From Pseudomonadota bacterium (GTDB lineage: Bacteria > Pseudomonadota > Alphaproteobacteria > Azospirillales > Azospirillaceae), in NCBI GenBank assembly GCA_023411035.1, contig JAEYPE010000034.1:1-64000 (forward strand): a stretch of 64,000 nucleotides of DNA. Direction: 5' to 3'. The position numbers were made by a program, and so were the translations under genes. Shown piece by piece: positions 27,209 to 35,996 of the stretch. The notes under the pieces are model-generated. The model was not told where the DNA came from. It made no database searches and worked only from the letters and a program-made list of their open reading frames with translations. The first letter of the stretch is position 1; each line of letters opens with the position of its first letter.

Positions 27209-27240
27209 AGGGATGTTTATGGGCGGGATGTTTATGGGCG
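27209..27240. repeat. 16-bp tandem duplication
   Basis: GGATGTTTATGGGCGG occurs twice in succession in the 165-bp gap between the helical hypothetical gene and the chemoreceptor gene. Function unknown. Confidence 0.75.
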
Positions 27241-27292
27241 GGGTGGCGCGCCCTTCCGCACCCCCCCGCCCCAATGCCTCTACTCGGCCCCC

Positions 27293-28984
27293 TTACGCGG
27301 CGCGGATGCCCGCCAGGAAGCGCTCCACCTCCGTCCGCAGGACTTCCGACTGACGGGACAGTTCCCCGGCGGCGCCCAGCACCTGGGTGGCGGCAGAGCC
27401 GGTCTGGGTCGCGCCGTTGCTGACATCCGTGATGTTGGTCGTCACCAGATGGGTGCCGCGCGCGGCCTCCTGCACGTTGCGGGCGATCTCACCGGTCGCC
27501 GAGCCCTGCTCCTCGATGGCCGAGGCGATGATGGTGGCGATCTCGCTGATGGTGCCGATGGTGTCGCCGATCCCGTTGATGGCCGCGGCGGCCCCGCTGG
27601 TGGCCTCCTGCATCGAGGCGATCTGGGCGGCGATCTCGTCGGTCGCCTTGGCGGTCTGGTTGGCGAGGTTCTTGACCTCCGACGCCACGACGGCGAAGCC
27701 CTTGCCGGCCTCCCCGGCCCGCGCCGCTTCGATGGTGGCGTTCAGCGCCAGCAGGTTCGTCTGCGAGGCGATGTCGGTGATCAGCTTCACCACGTCGCCG
27801 ATCCGCTGCGCCTGCGCGACGAGGCCCTGGACGCGCTCGTTGGTCTGCTGCGCCTCGCCCACCGCATGGCTGGCGATGTTGGTGGAGCGCGTCACCTGGC
27901 CGCTGATCTCGTTGATCGACGCGGTCAGTTGGTTGGTCGCCGAGGCGACGGTCTGCACGTTGACCGATGCCTGTTCGGCCGCCGCCGCCGTGCTGGCCGC
28001 CTGCCCCTTGGTCTGGTCGGCGGTGGACAGCATGCTCTGGGCCGTGGCCTCCAGTTCCGTGGCGGCGGACGCGACGGTGCGCAGGATGCCTGAGACATTG
28101 CGGTCGAAGGACTGGACCAGTTCCTCGACCGCATGGGTGCGCATCTCCTTGGCCCGGCGCTCCGCCTCTTCGGCGGCCATCATCCGGTCGCGGTCGATGG
28201 CGTTGTCCTTGAAGACCGCCACGGCCTTGGCCATGCCCCCGATCTCGTCCCCGCGGCCAAGGCCCGGTATCGCCACGGAGGTATCGCCCTTCGCCAGGCG
28301 CTCCATGACGCCGGTGATGCGGGAGATCGGGCGGGAGATCCCGATGCGGGCGACCAGAACGCTCAGCGCCAGCGCACCGAGACCGCCGCCGATGCCGACG
28401 ACCAGCATCAGGGTCGTCATCAGGCTGTTCAGAGCGCCCAACTCTTCGTTGGCCTTGGCGATGCCCTGCCTGTTCTGCTCGGACGCCCCTTCCATGAACT
28501 TGCTGAGCCTGTTGCGGATCGCGCGGCCCTCGGTGGTGTCGCCATGCTCGCGCGCCTCCGCGGGGCCGACTTCAATGCCGAGGCGGGCAAGCTCGTTGCG
28601 GTGCTCGACGAATGCCTGCGCCGCCTGCTGGGCATCCCGGAATTCGATCTTGCCCTGTGGAGGCAGGAGCGCCTCCAACTCTCCCATGAACTTTTCCAGG
28701 TCCCTGGTGGCGCTGAAAATGTTCTTCGCGTAGGGGGTGGCGTCCGCGGTGGCGTCCGCGGCATAGACGCCGCGGCTTTCCATGACGACCTTATAGATCA
28801 CCCCATTGATCCGCTCGCTGAGCAGCGCACGCTCGGACCAGTTCTGAATGCTGTCGACCTTTTCGTCGTAGGTCTGCATTCCGAAAAAGCCAACCCCTCC
28901 AACCACGGCAGCCACCAGCCCCAAGATCGCGACGACACTGTAGACCTTGGCGCTGATGCTGATACGCGCGAGAACCCCCTCCAT
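27293..28984 (-). CDS. Methyl-accepting chemotaxis protein
   Basis: A 563-residue transmembrane chemoreceptor. TM1 ([20 protein letters not shown], about 13-32), a periplasmic region of about 150 residues that looks helical (four-helix-bundle type), TM2 ([20 protein letters not shown], near residue 195), a HAMP domain and a long cytoplasmic signalling rod follow, with the hairpin tip containing [20 protein letters not shown]. No C-terminal CheR-binding pentapeptide is present. The ligand is unknown. A 12-bp in-frame duplication (DATADAT) lies in the sensor domain. Confidence 0.94.
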   Translation of the reverse strand: MEGVLARISISAKVYSVVAILGLVAAVVGGVGFFGMQTYDEKVDSIQNWSERALLSERINGVIYKVVMESRGVYAADATADATPYAKNIFSATRDLEKFMGELEALLPPQGKIEFRDAQQAAQAFVEHRNELARLGIEVGPAEAREHGDTTEGRAIRNRLSKFMEGASEQNRQGIAKANEELGALNSLMTTLMLVVGIGGGLGALALSVLVARIGISRPISRITGVMERLAKGDTSVAIPGLGRGDEIGGMAKAVAVFKDNAIDRDRMMAAEEAERRAKEMRTHAVEELVQSFDRNVSGILRTVASAATELEATAQSMLSTADQTKGQAASTAAAAEQASVNVQTVASATNQLTASINEISGQVTRSTNIASHAVGEAQQTNERVQGLVAQAQRIGDVVKLITDIASQTNLLALNATIEAARAGEAGKGFAVVASEVKNLANQTAKATDEIAAQIASMQEATSGAAAAINGIGDTIGTISEIATIIASAIEEQGSATGEIARNVQEAARGTHLVTTNITDVSNGATQTGSAATQVLGAAGELSRQSEVLRTEVERFLAGIRAA

Positions 28985-29409
28985 TGCCCCTCAACCCCCA
29001 TTGTTCGTATGCGGCATTTACGGCGCCGCATGCTTCGTATCGTTGCATCGGACAATCAAGAAGGAAAAATTACCGCAACAATGTTTTGATTCTCAATGTT
29101 GCCGAGAAGACGCAAAAGTAACCCGAATGTTTAAAGCATTGGAAAAGGCAGTCGCCATTTTATCGCAACGCGATAAAATCCAATGCGCGTCTCGAATATT
29201 TTACACAATCGCGCACAACAGCCCGACATCCGAAAAAATCCGAATTACTCAACTCCGGCGAGAAAATTCGATTGAGGATACGCGACGGCACCCAACGATT
29301 CGACCAAAGACCGCAAGCTGGGCGCAACCTTGGGAGCGGGGCCGCGCTTCGGCAACCGCCGTTCTGTCCGATCAGGATGATTGCGCAGGCGGGCGGAAGG
29401 ACGGCGCGC
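28985..29409. other. AT-rich intergenic stretch with a perfect 23-bp dyad
   Basis: A 425-bp gap, clearly AT-richer than its surroundings, upstream of the chemoreceptor gene and downstream of the VWA gene. No ORF is convincing. It holds the perfect inverted repeat at 29157-29179 and probably the chemoreceptor promoter. Confidence 0.6.
29157..29179. promoter_or_regulatory. Perfect 10-bp inverted repeat
   Basis: ATTTTATCGC-AAC-GCGATAAAAT, about 175 bp upstream of the chemoreceptor start. The short loop allows a hairpin, but the absence of a T-run and the AT-rich arms fit an operator as well as a terminator. Confidence 0.55.
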
Positions 29410-30603
29410 CTACCGCACCAGTTCCCGCATCGCCGCGTCCAGCCCTTCCAGCGTGAGCGGGTACATGCGCCCGTTCAGCAGCCGTTGCAGGATGCGGGTG
29501 CTCTCCGTATAGCCCCACAGGCGTTCCGGCGCAGGGTTCAACCAGACGGCACGGCTGTAGACGGACAGCATCCGTTGCAGCCACACCTGCCCCGGTTCCT
29601 CGTTCCAATGCTCGACGCTGCCGCCGGGATAGACGATCTCGTAGGGGCTCATGGCCGCGTCGCCGACGAAGACCAGCTTGTAGTCGGCGGGATAGGTGTG
29701 CAGCACGTCCCAGGTCGGGGTGCGCTCGTCGTGCCGGCGCTTGTTGTCGCGCCACACGCTCTCATAGACGCAGTTGTGGAAATAGAAGTGTTCCAGATGC
29801 TTGAACTCACCCCGCGCGGCGGAGAACAGCTCCTCCACCAGCCGGATGTGGTCGTCCATGGAGCCGCCGATGTCCAGGAACAGCAGCACCTTCACCGTGT
29901 TGTGGCGCTCCGGCACCATTTTCAGGTCCAGCCATCCGGCGTTGCTGGCGGTGGCGCGGATGGTGCCGGGCAGGTCCAATTCGCTGGCCGCCCCGGTGCG
30001 GGCGAACTTGCGCAGGCGGCGCAGCGCCACCTTGATGTTGCGGGTGCCGATCTCGACCTGATCGTCCAGATTCTTGAATTCCCGCTTGTCCCACACCTTC
30101 ACGGCGCGGCGATGGCGGGATTCGTGCTGGCCGATGCGCACGCCCTCCGGGTTGTAGCCGTAGGCGCCGAAGGGCGAGGTGCCGGCGGTGCCGATCCATT
30201 TGGAGCCGCCCTGGTGCCGCCCCTTCTGCTCCGCCAGCCGCTGCGCCAACGTCTCCATCAGTTTCTGCCAGCCGCCCAGCGCCTGGATCTGTGCCTTTTC
30301 CTCCTCCGTCAGGAAGCGTTCGGCCAGCTTGCGCAGCCACTCCTCCGGCAGGTCCACCATGGGGATCTCCTCGCCATCGGCGCCCTCCGCCCCCTCCAGG
30401 CCCTTGAACACCTGTCCGAACACGCGGTCGAAGCGGTCGAGGTTGCGCTCGTCCTTCACCAGACAGGCCCGGCTGAGGTAATAGAAGTCTTCGACGCGGA
30501 AGGCGGCGACGCCGCGCTTCATGGCCTCCATGAGCGTCAGGTACTCGTTCAGCGAGACCGGTACGCCCGCCTTGCGCAGTTCGAAGAAGAAACCCGTGAA
30601 CAT
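29410..30603 (-). CDS. CoxE-like VWA-domain protein
   Basis: A 397-residue protein of the CoxE/VWA group that usually works with a MoxR-type AAA+ ATPase in metal-cofactor insertion or complex maturation. It starts MFTGFFFELRKAGVPVSLNE, and the C-terminal half holds the von Willebrand A motif VLLFLDIGGSMDDHIRL, a MIDAS of the form DxGxS, with the downstream FVGDAAMSPYE. A GGGGGAAG box supports the ATG at 30603. The MoxR gene lies 3.5 kb away at 34146, also on the minus strand, separated by four genes' worth of DNA. Confidence 0.88.
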   Translation of the reverse strand: MFTGFFFELRKAGVPVSLNEYLTLMEAMKRGVAAFRVEDFYYLSRACLVKDERNLDRFDRVFGQVFKGLEGAEGADGEEIPMVDLPEEWLRKLAERFLTEEEKAQIQALGGWQKLMETLAQRLAEQKGRHQGGSKWIGTAGTSPFGAYGYNPEGVRIGQHESRHRRAVKVWDKREFKNLDDQVEIGTRNIKVALRRLRKFARTGAASELDLPGTIRATASNAGWLDLKMVPERHNTVKVLLFLDIGGSMDDHIRLVEELFSAARGEFKHLEHFYFHNCVYESVWRDNKRRHDERTPTWDVLHTYPADYKLVFVGDAAMSPYEIVYPGGSVEHWNEEPGQVWLQRMLSVYSRAVWLNPAPERLWGYTESTRILQRLLNGRMYPLTLEGLDAAMRELVR

Positions 30604-30669
30604 GCCGCTTCCCCCGTGGGGTTCCGTCCCCATCCGCCCTCATCGTAGCGCCGACCCGCCAGGAACGCC

Positions 30670-31221
30670 ATGACAGCCCTTCTCGACTTCACCCGCGCGC
30701 TGGAATTCGCCGCGCACAAGCACATCGACCAGCGCCGCAAGGGCGTGCGCGCCGAGCCCTACCTCAACCACCTGTCGGAGGTGGCGTTCCTGTGCGCCGA
30801 GGCGACGGCGGGCAAGGACCCGGTGGTGGTCATCGCGGCCCTGCTGCACGACACGCTGGAGGACACCGACGCCTCCTATGAGGAGATCGAGCAGCATTTC
30901 GGGCCGGAGGTCGCCGGCGTCGTGGCCGAAACCACCGACGACAAGCGCCTGCGCAAGGCCGAGCGCAAGCAGCGGCAAATCGATGCGGCCCCCACCGCGT
31001 CGCCCCGCGCGAAGCTGGTGAAGCTGGCCGACAAGGTGTCCAATCTGCGTTCCATGGCGCACAGTCCGCCCGCCGACTGGCCGCTGGAGCGCAAGATCGA
31101 GTATTTCGAGTGGGCGCATGCGGTGGTCGAGGGCTTGCGCGGCACCGACGCCCGCCTGGAGGCCCTGTTCGACCGCGCCTATGAGGACGGGCTGGCCGAA
31201 CTGCGCGGCGAGACGGTCTAG
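30670..31221 (+). CDS. HD-domain hydrolase, MESH1-like
   Basis: A 183-residue single-domain HD phosphohydrolase with YLNHLSEVAFLCAEATAG (first His), the central ALLHDTLEDTDASYEE and KLADKVSNLRSM (last Asp), the same layout as the hydrolase half of SpoT and the stand-alone MESH1 enzymes. Family members hydrolyse (p)ppGpp or NADPH; the substrate here is unproven. It is transcribed divergently from the CoxE-like gene, 66 bp away. Confidence 0.85.
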   Translation: MTALLDFTRALEFAAHKHIDQRRKGVRAEPYLNHLSEVAFLCAEATAGKDPVVVIAALLHDTLEDTDASYEEIEQHFGPEVAGVVAETTDDKRLRKAERKQRQIDAAPTASPRAKLVKLADKVSNLRSMAHSPPADWPLERKIEYFEWAHAVVEGLRGTDARLEALFDRAYEDGLAELRGETV

Positions 31222-31328
31222 CCCTTTTTGCCGCCGCGGCGGCTGATTTACCGCAATGTGACTACATCACGGAAGGCTTATAAAGGGGGGACTAGGTTGA
31301 CCGCCGCGTCAAAGCAAGGTCGCAAACC

Positions 31329-32795
31329 ATGTCCCTTACTTCCCAGGCCCCTGCGGCCCATGATGCCGACCAGCCGCGCGAGCGCTGGTTCGTGCATCGC
31401 CCCAAGGTCTACGCCGCCGACGTCAAAGGCCGCTTCCGCCGGCTGAAATGGCTGGCCCTGATGATCCTGCTGGGCATCTACTATGTCACGCCCTGGCTCC
31501 GCTGGGACCGCGGGCCGGGGATTCCCGATCAGGCGGTGCTGGTCGATATGGTGGGCCGGCGCGCCTACTTCTTCTGGATCGAGATCTGGCCGCAGGAGGT
31601 CTATTACCTGACCGGCCTTCTGATCATCGGCACCTTCGGCATCTTCTTCGCCACCACCCTGCTGGGCCGCATCTGGTGCGGCTACGCCTGTCCGCAGACG
31701 GTCTGGACCGACCTGTTCATGTGGGTGGAACGCAAGCTGGAAGGCCCGCGCACCGAGCGCATCCGTCTGGACAAGGCGCCGCTGTCGGCGCGCAAGCTGG
31801 GATTGAAGGCGTCGAAGCACGCCATCTGGCTGGCGATCTCCGTGGTCACCGGCGGCGCCTGGATCTTCTACTTCAACGACGCCCCGACCCTGCTGCGCGA
31901 GATCGTGACGGGCGAGGTGTCGTGGAAGGTTCTGGCCTTTGCCGGCCTGTTCACCGGCACCACCTATTTCTTCGCCGGCTGGGCGCGGGAGCAGATCTGC
32001 ATCTATGTCTGCCCCTGGCGCAGCTTCCAGGCCGCGATGGTGGACGAGGACACCTACGTCGTCACCTACCAGGACTGGCGCGGCGAAGGGCGCGCGCCGC
32101 TGCGCAAGTCGCAGAGCTGGGACGAACGGACGGCGGAAGGGCTGGGCGACTGCATCGACTGCAAACTGTGCGTCCATGTCTGCCCGACCGGCACCGACAT
32201 CCGCAAGGGACAGCAGATTTCCTGCATCGGCTGCGGCCTGTGCGTGGACGCCTGCAACGACGTGATGGCCCAGGTCGGGCGCCCCGGCGACCTGATCCTG
32301 TTCGACAACCGCACCAATCAGGTCGCCAAGGCCGAGGGTCAGGCCGCCCCGGTCCGGCTGCTGCGCCCGCGCACGGTGATCTACGCGCTCATCATCCTGG
32401 TGGTGGCCGGCATCATGGCGATTTCCCTGGCGATGCGCCCGACGCTGGACGTCAGCGTGCTGCGCGACCGGGCGCCCCTCTATGTCCTCCTGTCGGGCGG
32501 CGAGGTACAGAACGCCTATACCATCAAGATCCTGAACAAGACGCACCAGACGCGGACCTATCGCCTGTCGGTGGATGGGCTGAAGGACGCCGGCCTGTCG
32601 GTCGCCAGCGTGGACGCCCAGTCCGGTGCCTCGCTGACGCTGACCGCCGAGCCGGACTCGGTGGCGACCTACCGTATCTTCGTCCGCGTGCCGAAGGACT
32701 CCGCGAATCCGGGTTCCACCGACATGACGGTGCTGGCGCGTGACCTGACCAGCGGCGAGATCGGGCGGCACGCCAGCGTCTTCATGGCGCCGTAA
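31329..32795 (+). CDS. ccoG: Cytochrome oxidase accessory protein CcoG (RdxA/FixG)
   Basis: A 488-residue membrane protein with about five TM helices and two ferredoxin-type 4Fe-4S motifs (CIDCKLCVHVCP and CIGCGLCVDAC, residues about 275-315), followed by a periplasmic IgG-like C-terminal domain. It also has the CGYACPQTVWTD and CIYVCPWRSFQ clusters of the family. CcoG participates in copper delivery/reduction for cbb3-oxidase assembly. ccoNOQP and ccoHIS are not adjacent, and no TTGAT-N4-ATCAA FNR box was seen in the 107-bp upstream gap. Confidence 0.94.
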   Translation: MSLTSQAPAAHDADQPRERWFVHRPKVYAADVKGRFRRLKWLALMILLGIYYVTPWLRWDRGPGIPDQAVLVDMVGRRAYFFWIEIWPQEVYYLTGLLIIGTFGIFFATTLLGRIWCGYACPQTVWTDLFMWVERKLEGPRTERIRLDKAPLSARKLGLKASKHAIWLAISVVTGGAWIFYFNDAPTLLREIVTGEVSWKVLAFAGLFTGTTYFFAGWAREQICIYVCPWRSFQAAMVDEDTYVVTYQDWRGEGRAPLRKSQSWDERTAEGLGDCIDCKLCVHVCPTGTDIRKGQQISCIGCGLCVDACNDVMAQVGRPGDLILFDNRTNQVAKAEGQAAPVRLLRPRTVIYALIILVVAGIMAISLAMRPTLDVSVLRDRAPLYVLLSGGEVQNAYTIKILNKTHQTRTYRLSVDGLKDAGLSVASVDAQSGASLTLTAEPDSVATYRIFVRVPKDSANPGSTDMTVLARDLTSGEIGRHASVFMAP

Positions 32796-32810
32796 GCCTG
32801 CGCCGACCCG

Positions 32811-33788
32811 TCAGGCCGCAAGCGTTTGGACCCCCAGCGTGCGCACCAGCGTGTCGGGGTCCACGTTGCGGCCTGACAGCACGGCGACGGTCCTGCCGCC
32901 CGCCGGAACCTTCCCAGCCAGCAGGGCCGCCACCGCGGCGGCCCCGGCGCCTTCCGCCACCACGCCGAAGGAGCCGTGCAGCGTCCGCATCGCCTCGGCG
33001 ACCTCCCCCTCCTCCACTTCGACCAGAGCGTCCACGAATCCGGCCAGCAGCGATTGCGGCAACTTGCCCAGCGCGTCCACCGCGATTCCGTCGGCCAAGG
33101 TGGGGCCGCGGCGCCGGGCCAGACGCACCCCGACCACGGTGACGGAGGGTTTCTGAACCTTCACCGCCGCCGCCATACCGGCCAGCAACCCACCGCCGCC
33201 CACCGGAACCACCAGGGTGGCGAGGTCCGGGCGATCGGCCAGCACTTCCAGCCCCACCGTGCCCTGCCCGGCGATCACGTCCGGATCGTCGTAGGGGTGG
33301 ACGAAGGTCAGCCGCCGCGCCGCCGCCAGTTCCAGCGCGCGGGCCTTGGCCTCGCCCACCGTGGCGCCGGACAGAACGACCTCCGCGCCCAGCGACTCCG
33401 TCCGCTCGACCTTGCAGCGCGGGGCGGTCACCGGCATGACGATGGTCGCCGTCACCCCCAGCCGCCGGGCGTGCAGCGCCAGACCGGCGGCGTGGTTTCC
33501 GGCGGACATGGCGACGACACCCGCCGCGCGCTCCAGCGGCGACAGGCGCAGCAGGCGGTTCAGGGCGCCGCGCTCCTTGAAGGCTCCGGTGGCCTGGAAG
33601 GTTTCCGCCTTCAGCCAGACGTCACGCCCCAGGGACGGAGCGTGCAGCAGCGGTGTGTGCACGATCCGCCCGCGCAGCCGCTCGGCGGCGTCCTCGATGG
33701 CGGACAGGGGAAGCCAGGGCGGCAAACGTTCTCTGGTATCGACTGGGACGGAAACGGAATGCAAACGGGCGGCGTGCGCGGACGGCAT
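32811..33788 (-). CDS. PLP-dependent serine/threonine dehydratase
   Basis: A 325-residue fold-type II PLP enzyme. The PLP lysine is in QATGAFKERGALNRLL and the phosphate loop is VPVGGGGLLAGMA; the asparagine loop is SAGNHAAGLALHA. Catabolic threonine/serine dehydratase is the best fit because no C-terminal ACT-like regulatory domain is present; a serine racemase-like activity is the alternative. It is convergent with ccoG (15 bp between stops). Confidence 0.88.
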   Translation of the reverse strand: MPSAHAARLHSVSVPVDTRERLPPWLPLSAIEDAAERLRGRIVHTPLLHAPSLGRDVWLKAETFQATGAFKERGALNRLLRLSPLERAAGVVAMSAGNHAAGLALHARRLGVTATIVMPVTAPRCKVERTESLGAEVVLSGATVGEAKARALELAAARRLTFVHPYDDPDVIAGQGTVGLEVLADRPDLATLVVPVGGGGLLAGMAAAVKVQKPSVTVVGVRLARRRGPTLADGIAVDALGKLPQSLLAGFVDALVEVEEGEVAEAMRTLHGSFGVVAEGAGAAAVAALLAGKVPAGGRTVAVLSGRNVDPDTLVRTLGVQTLAA

Positions 33789-34145
33789 CGCGAGAATTCC
33801 TCGGGCGGAGGGAACGGAATGGGGGCTGAACAGGAAGGCGCGAAACCCGGCCCGCTTCAGCGGACCGGGCCGATAATTCGCGCAGAGCCCCGCATTCGCT
33901 CCGCCGGGAGGCGCAACGGATGCACGCGGGAATGGGTCAGAGGATCACGACGAACCGGATTGCGGGTTCCGGAAGACCCAGGGCGCACGGACACGCCACA
34001 CTCCACACCAGATTGCGAAGACGAACGATCGCTGTCCGGCGCCCTCTGTCAGAGCGCCGGGGCGGTAATTCGCATTCGGTTCAGGTGCGGGGTCGATTGC
34101 ATACCGATAGGCTGCCGCAGAACGGCGGCCCCGGTCAAGCCCTTC
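33789..34145. other. Intergenic region between the dehydratase and MoxR genes
   Basis: A 357-bp gap holding the dehydratase promoter and the end of the moxR transcript. A GC-rich hairpin (CCCGGCCCGC/GCGGACCGGG, one mismatch) lies at 33846-33869. No ORF with coding character was seen. Confidence 0.5.
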
Positions 34146-34991
34146 CTACCGCCCTTCCCGCTTGGCGAGAAAGGCCAGCCGTTCCAGCAGATGCACGTCC
34201 TGCTCGTTCTTCAGCAGCGCCCCGCACAGCGGCGGGATCAGGCTGCGGGCGTCCTTGGCGCGCAGCGTCTCGGGGTCCACATCCTCGACCATCAGCAGCT
34301 TGATCCAGTCCAGAAGCTCCGACGTGGACGGCTTCTTCTTCAGCCCCGGCACCTCGCGCAGGCTGTAGAACAGCGACATCGCCTCGCGCAGCAGATCCTG
34401 TTTCAGGCCCGGATAATGGACATCCACGATCCGCTCCATCGTGTCGCGGTCGGGGAAGCGGATGTAGTGGAAGAAGCAGCGGCGCAGGAAGGCGTCCGGC
34501 AGTTCCTTCTCGTTGTTGGAGGTGATGATGACGAGGGGGCGCCGCGCCGCCTTGACCGTCTGGCGCGTCTCGTAGACGTGGAACTCCATGCGGTCGAGTT
34601 CCAGCAGCAGGTCGTTGGGGAACTCGATGTCGGCCTTGTCGATCTCATCGATCAGCAGGACCGGGGCATCCGGCGCCTCGAACGCCTCCCACAGCTTGCC
34701 GCGCACGATGTAGTTGCCGATGTCATGCACCCGCTCCTCGCCGAGCTGGCTGTCGCGCAGGCGGCTGACGGCGTCGTACTCGTAAAGGCCCTGCTGCGCC
34801 TTGGTCGTGGATTTGATGTGCCAGGCGAGCAGCGGCTTGTTCAGGGCGCGGGCGACCTCCTGGGCCAGCACGGTCTTGCCGGTGCCCGGTTCCCCCTTCA
34901 CCAGCAGCGGGCGCTGGAGCGTGATGGCCGCGTTGACGGCCACCATCAGATCTTCGGTGGCGACGTAGGAGTCGGTGCCGGTGAAGCGCAT
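34146..34991 (-). CDS. MoxR-family AAA+ ATPase
   Basis: A 281-residue AAA+ protein beginning MRFTGTDSYVATEDLM. Walker A is LLVKGEPGTGKTVLA (near residue 41), Walker B VLLIDEIDKADIEFP, sensor 1 PLVIITSNNEKELPDAF, and the lid domain follows. MoxR proteins act as chaperones for VWA partners; the CoxE-like gene at 29410 is the obvious partner although it is not adjacent. The ORF is open far upstream, but the start at 34991 matches family length. Confidence 0.92.
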   Translation of the reverse strand: MRFTGTDSYVATEDLMVAVNAAITLQRPLLVKGEPGTGKTVLAQEVARALNKPLLAWHIKSTTKAQQGLYEYDAVSRLRDSQLGEERVHDIGNYIVRGKLWEAFEAPDAPVLLIDEIDKADIEFPNDLLLELDRMEFHVYETRQTVKAARRPLVIITSNNEKELPDAFLRRCFFHYIRFPDRDTMERIVDVHYPGLKQDLLREAMSLFYSLREVPGLKKKPSTSELLDWIKLLMVEDVDPETLRAKDARSLIPPLCGALLKNEQDVHLLERLAFLAKREGR

Positions 34992-35105
34992 GCCAGTCGG
35001 TTCCACGGTGTCGTTTGTCGGCCCGCATCCTTCCAGCACGGCGGGCATCATGCAAGACGGAACCGCCGGGGGACGCCCGGCGTTCCTCCGCGGAAGGAGT
35101 CCGCC

Positions 35106-35522
35106 ATGGCGACCGATCCGAATTTCTGGCCCGGCTACCTGGAACAGCACCGCCACCCGGCGAACCGCGCCCTGCACGTCGCCGGCACGGTGGCCGCGGC
35201 GGCCCTGCTGGCGGTGGGGATGGCACGCCGCGACCGGCGGGCGCTTCTGGCGGCACCGCTCGTCGGCTATGGGGCCGCGTGGCTGGGGCATTTCCTGGTG
35301 GAGCGGAACCGGCCCAAGACACTGGACGCGCCGCTGGCGTCGCTGATGGCGGATGTGCGGATGGCCGGACTGGCCCTGACCGGCCAACTGGCGCGGGAAT
35401 ACCGGCGTTACGGCATCCCCGACCGGCCCGGCATCACGATACGGCGGAGGGCGCCGGAGCCGGGGCCGATGCCGGCGCCGCCTTCCCGACGATATGCGGA
35501 ACCATCTTCATATCCGAGATGA
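35106..35522 (+). CDS. Mpo1-like (DUF962) membrane protein
   Basis: A 138-residue protein starting MATDPNFWPGYLEQHRHPAN, with the conserved WxxYLxxHxxPxNRxLHxxG motif of the DUF962/Mpo1 family and then two short hydrophobic helices ending at YGAAWLGHFLVERNRPKT. The yeast relative is a non-heme iron dioxygenase acting on 2-hydroxy fatty acids; the bacterial role is not established. AAGGAG before the ATG supports the start. Its 3' end overlaps that of the hemerythrin gene by 89 bp. Confidence 0.85.
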   Translation: MATDPNFWPGYLEQHRHPANRALHVAGTVAAAALLAVGMARRDRRALLAAPLVGYGAAWLGHFLVERNRPKTLDAPLASLMADVRMAGLALTGQLAREYRRYGIPDRPGITIRRRAPEPGPMPAPPSRRYAEPSSYPR

Positions 35523-35883
35523 GGATGTGCTGGACGAGCCAGTCCGCGGCGAACTTGTAGATGCGCTCCGCCGCCGCCTTGTCCGGCGCCAGCATGAAGC
35601 TTTCGCAGATGTCCTGAAGGATCGTGCGGGCGGTGTCGTGCTGATGCTTGTGAGCGGCGAAGTCAGGGTATTCGACCGCCCGCATCAGCATTTCTTCGCG
35701 GTCGAAATGGGACTTCGTGTATTGGCACAGGCTCAGCAGGGTCTGCGCGGTCAACCGTGGGTCATAATTGGCCTGGTTGATCGCGACATCCAGGTCGTTC
35801 ACGCAGCGGATCATTTGTTTGTGATCTTCGTCGATCCGCTCGATGCCGACGCTCATCCTGCTTCGCCAGACGATGTACGGCAT
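35434..35883 (-). CDS. Bacteriohemerythrin
   Basis: A 149-residue single-domain hemerythrin that should bind O2 at a di-iron centre. The ligand residues lie in GIERIDEDHKQM, KSHFDREEMLM, HKHQHDTART and the C-terminal QHILISDMKM. Roles in oxygen delivery or storage have been shown for relatives in microaerophiles. The ATG at 35883 gives the normal start MPYIVWRSRMSVGI. Its last 30 codons have a Pro/Ala-rich tail and overlap the DUF962 gene tail to tail. Confidence 0.9.
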   Translation of the reverse strand: MPYIVWRSRMSVGIERIDEDHKQMIRCVNDLDVAINQANYDPRLTAQTLLSLCQYTKSHFDREEMLMRAVEYPDFAAHKHQHDTARTILQDICESFMLAPDKAAAERIYKFAADWLVQHILISDMKMVPHIVGKAAPASAPAPAPSAVS

Positions 35884-35996
35884 AGCGCACTCCCTGGCCC
35901 GGCGTTTCCTCCACCGCGAAGGTAAAGGCCGGACCAGGGGTACACAACTTGTCGCAACCGAAACCGGTTGCGACACAAAGAAGCAGTCAAGTCACG

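Noticed and set aside
28985..29409. A small RNA gene in the AT-rich gap
   Set aside because: Apart from the dyad at 29157 there is no promoter plus terminator pair that would define a transcript.
31222..31328. FNR/FixK box upstream of ccoG
   Set aside because: No TTGAT-N4-ATCAA-like sequence is present; the only symmetric element is the GCCGCCGCGGCGGC palindrome after the HD-gene stop.
34992..35387. N-terminal extension of the MoxR ATPase
   Set aside because: The extra 132 codons are antisense to the DUF962 gene and its leader and are rich in His, Arg and Gln, unlike MoxR proteins.
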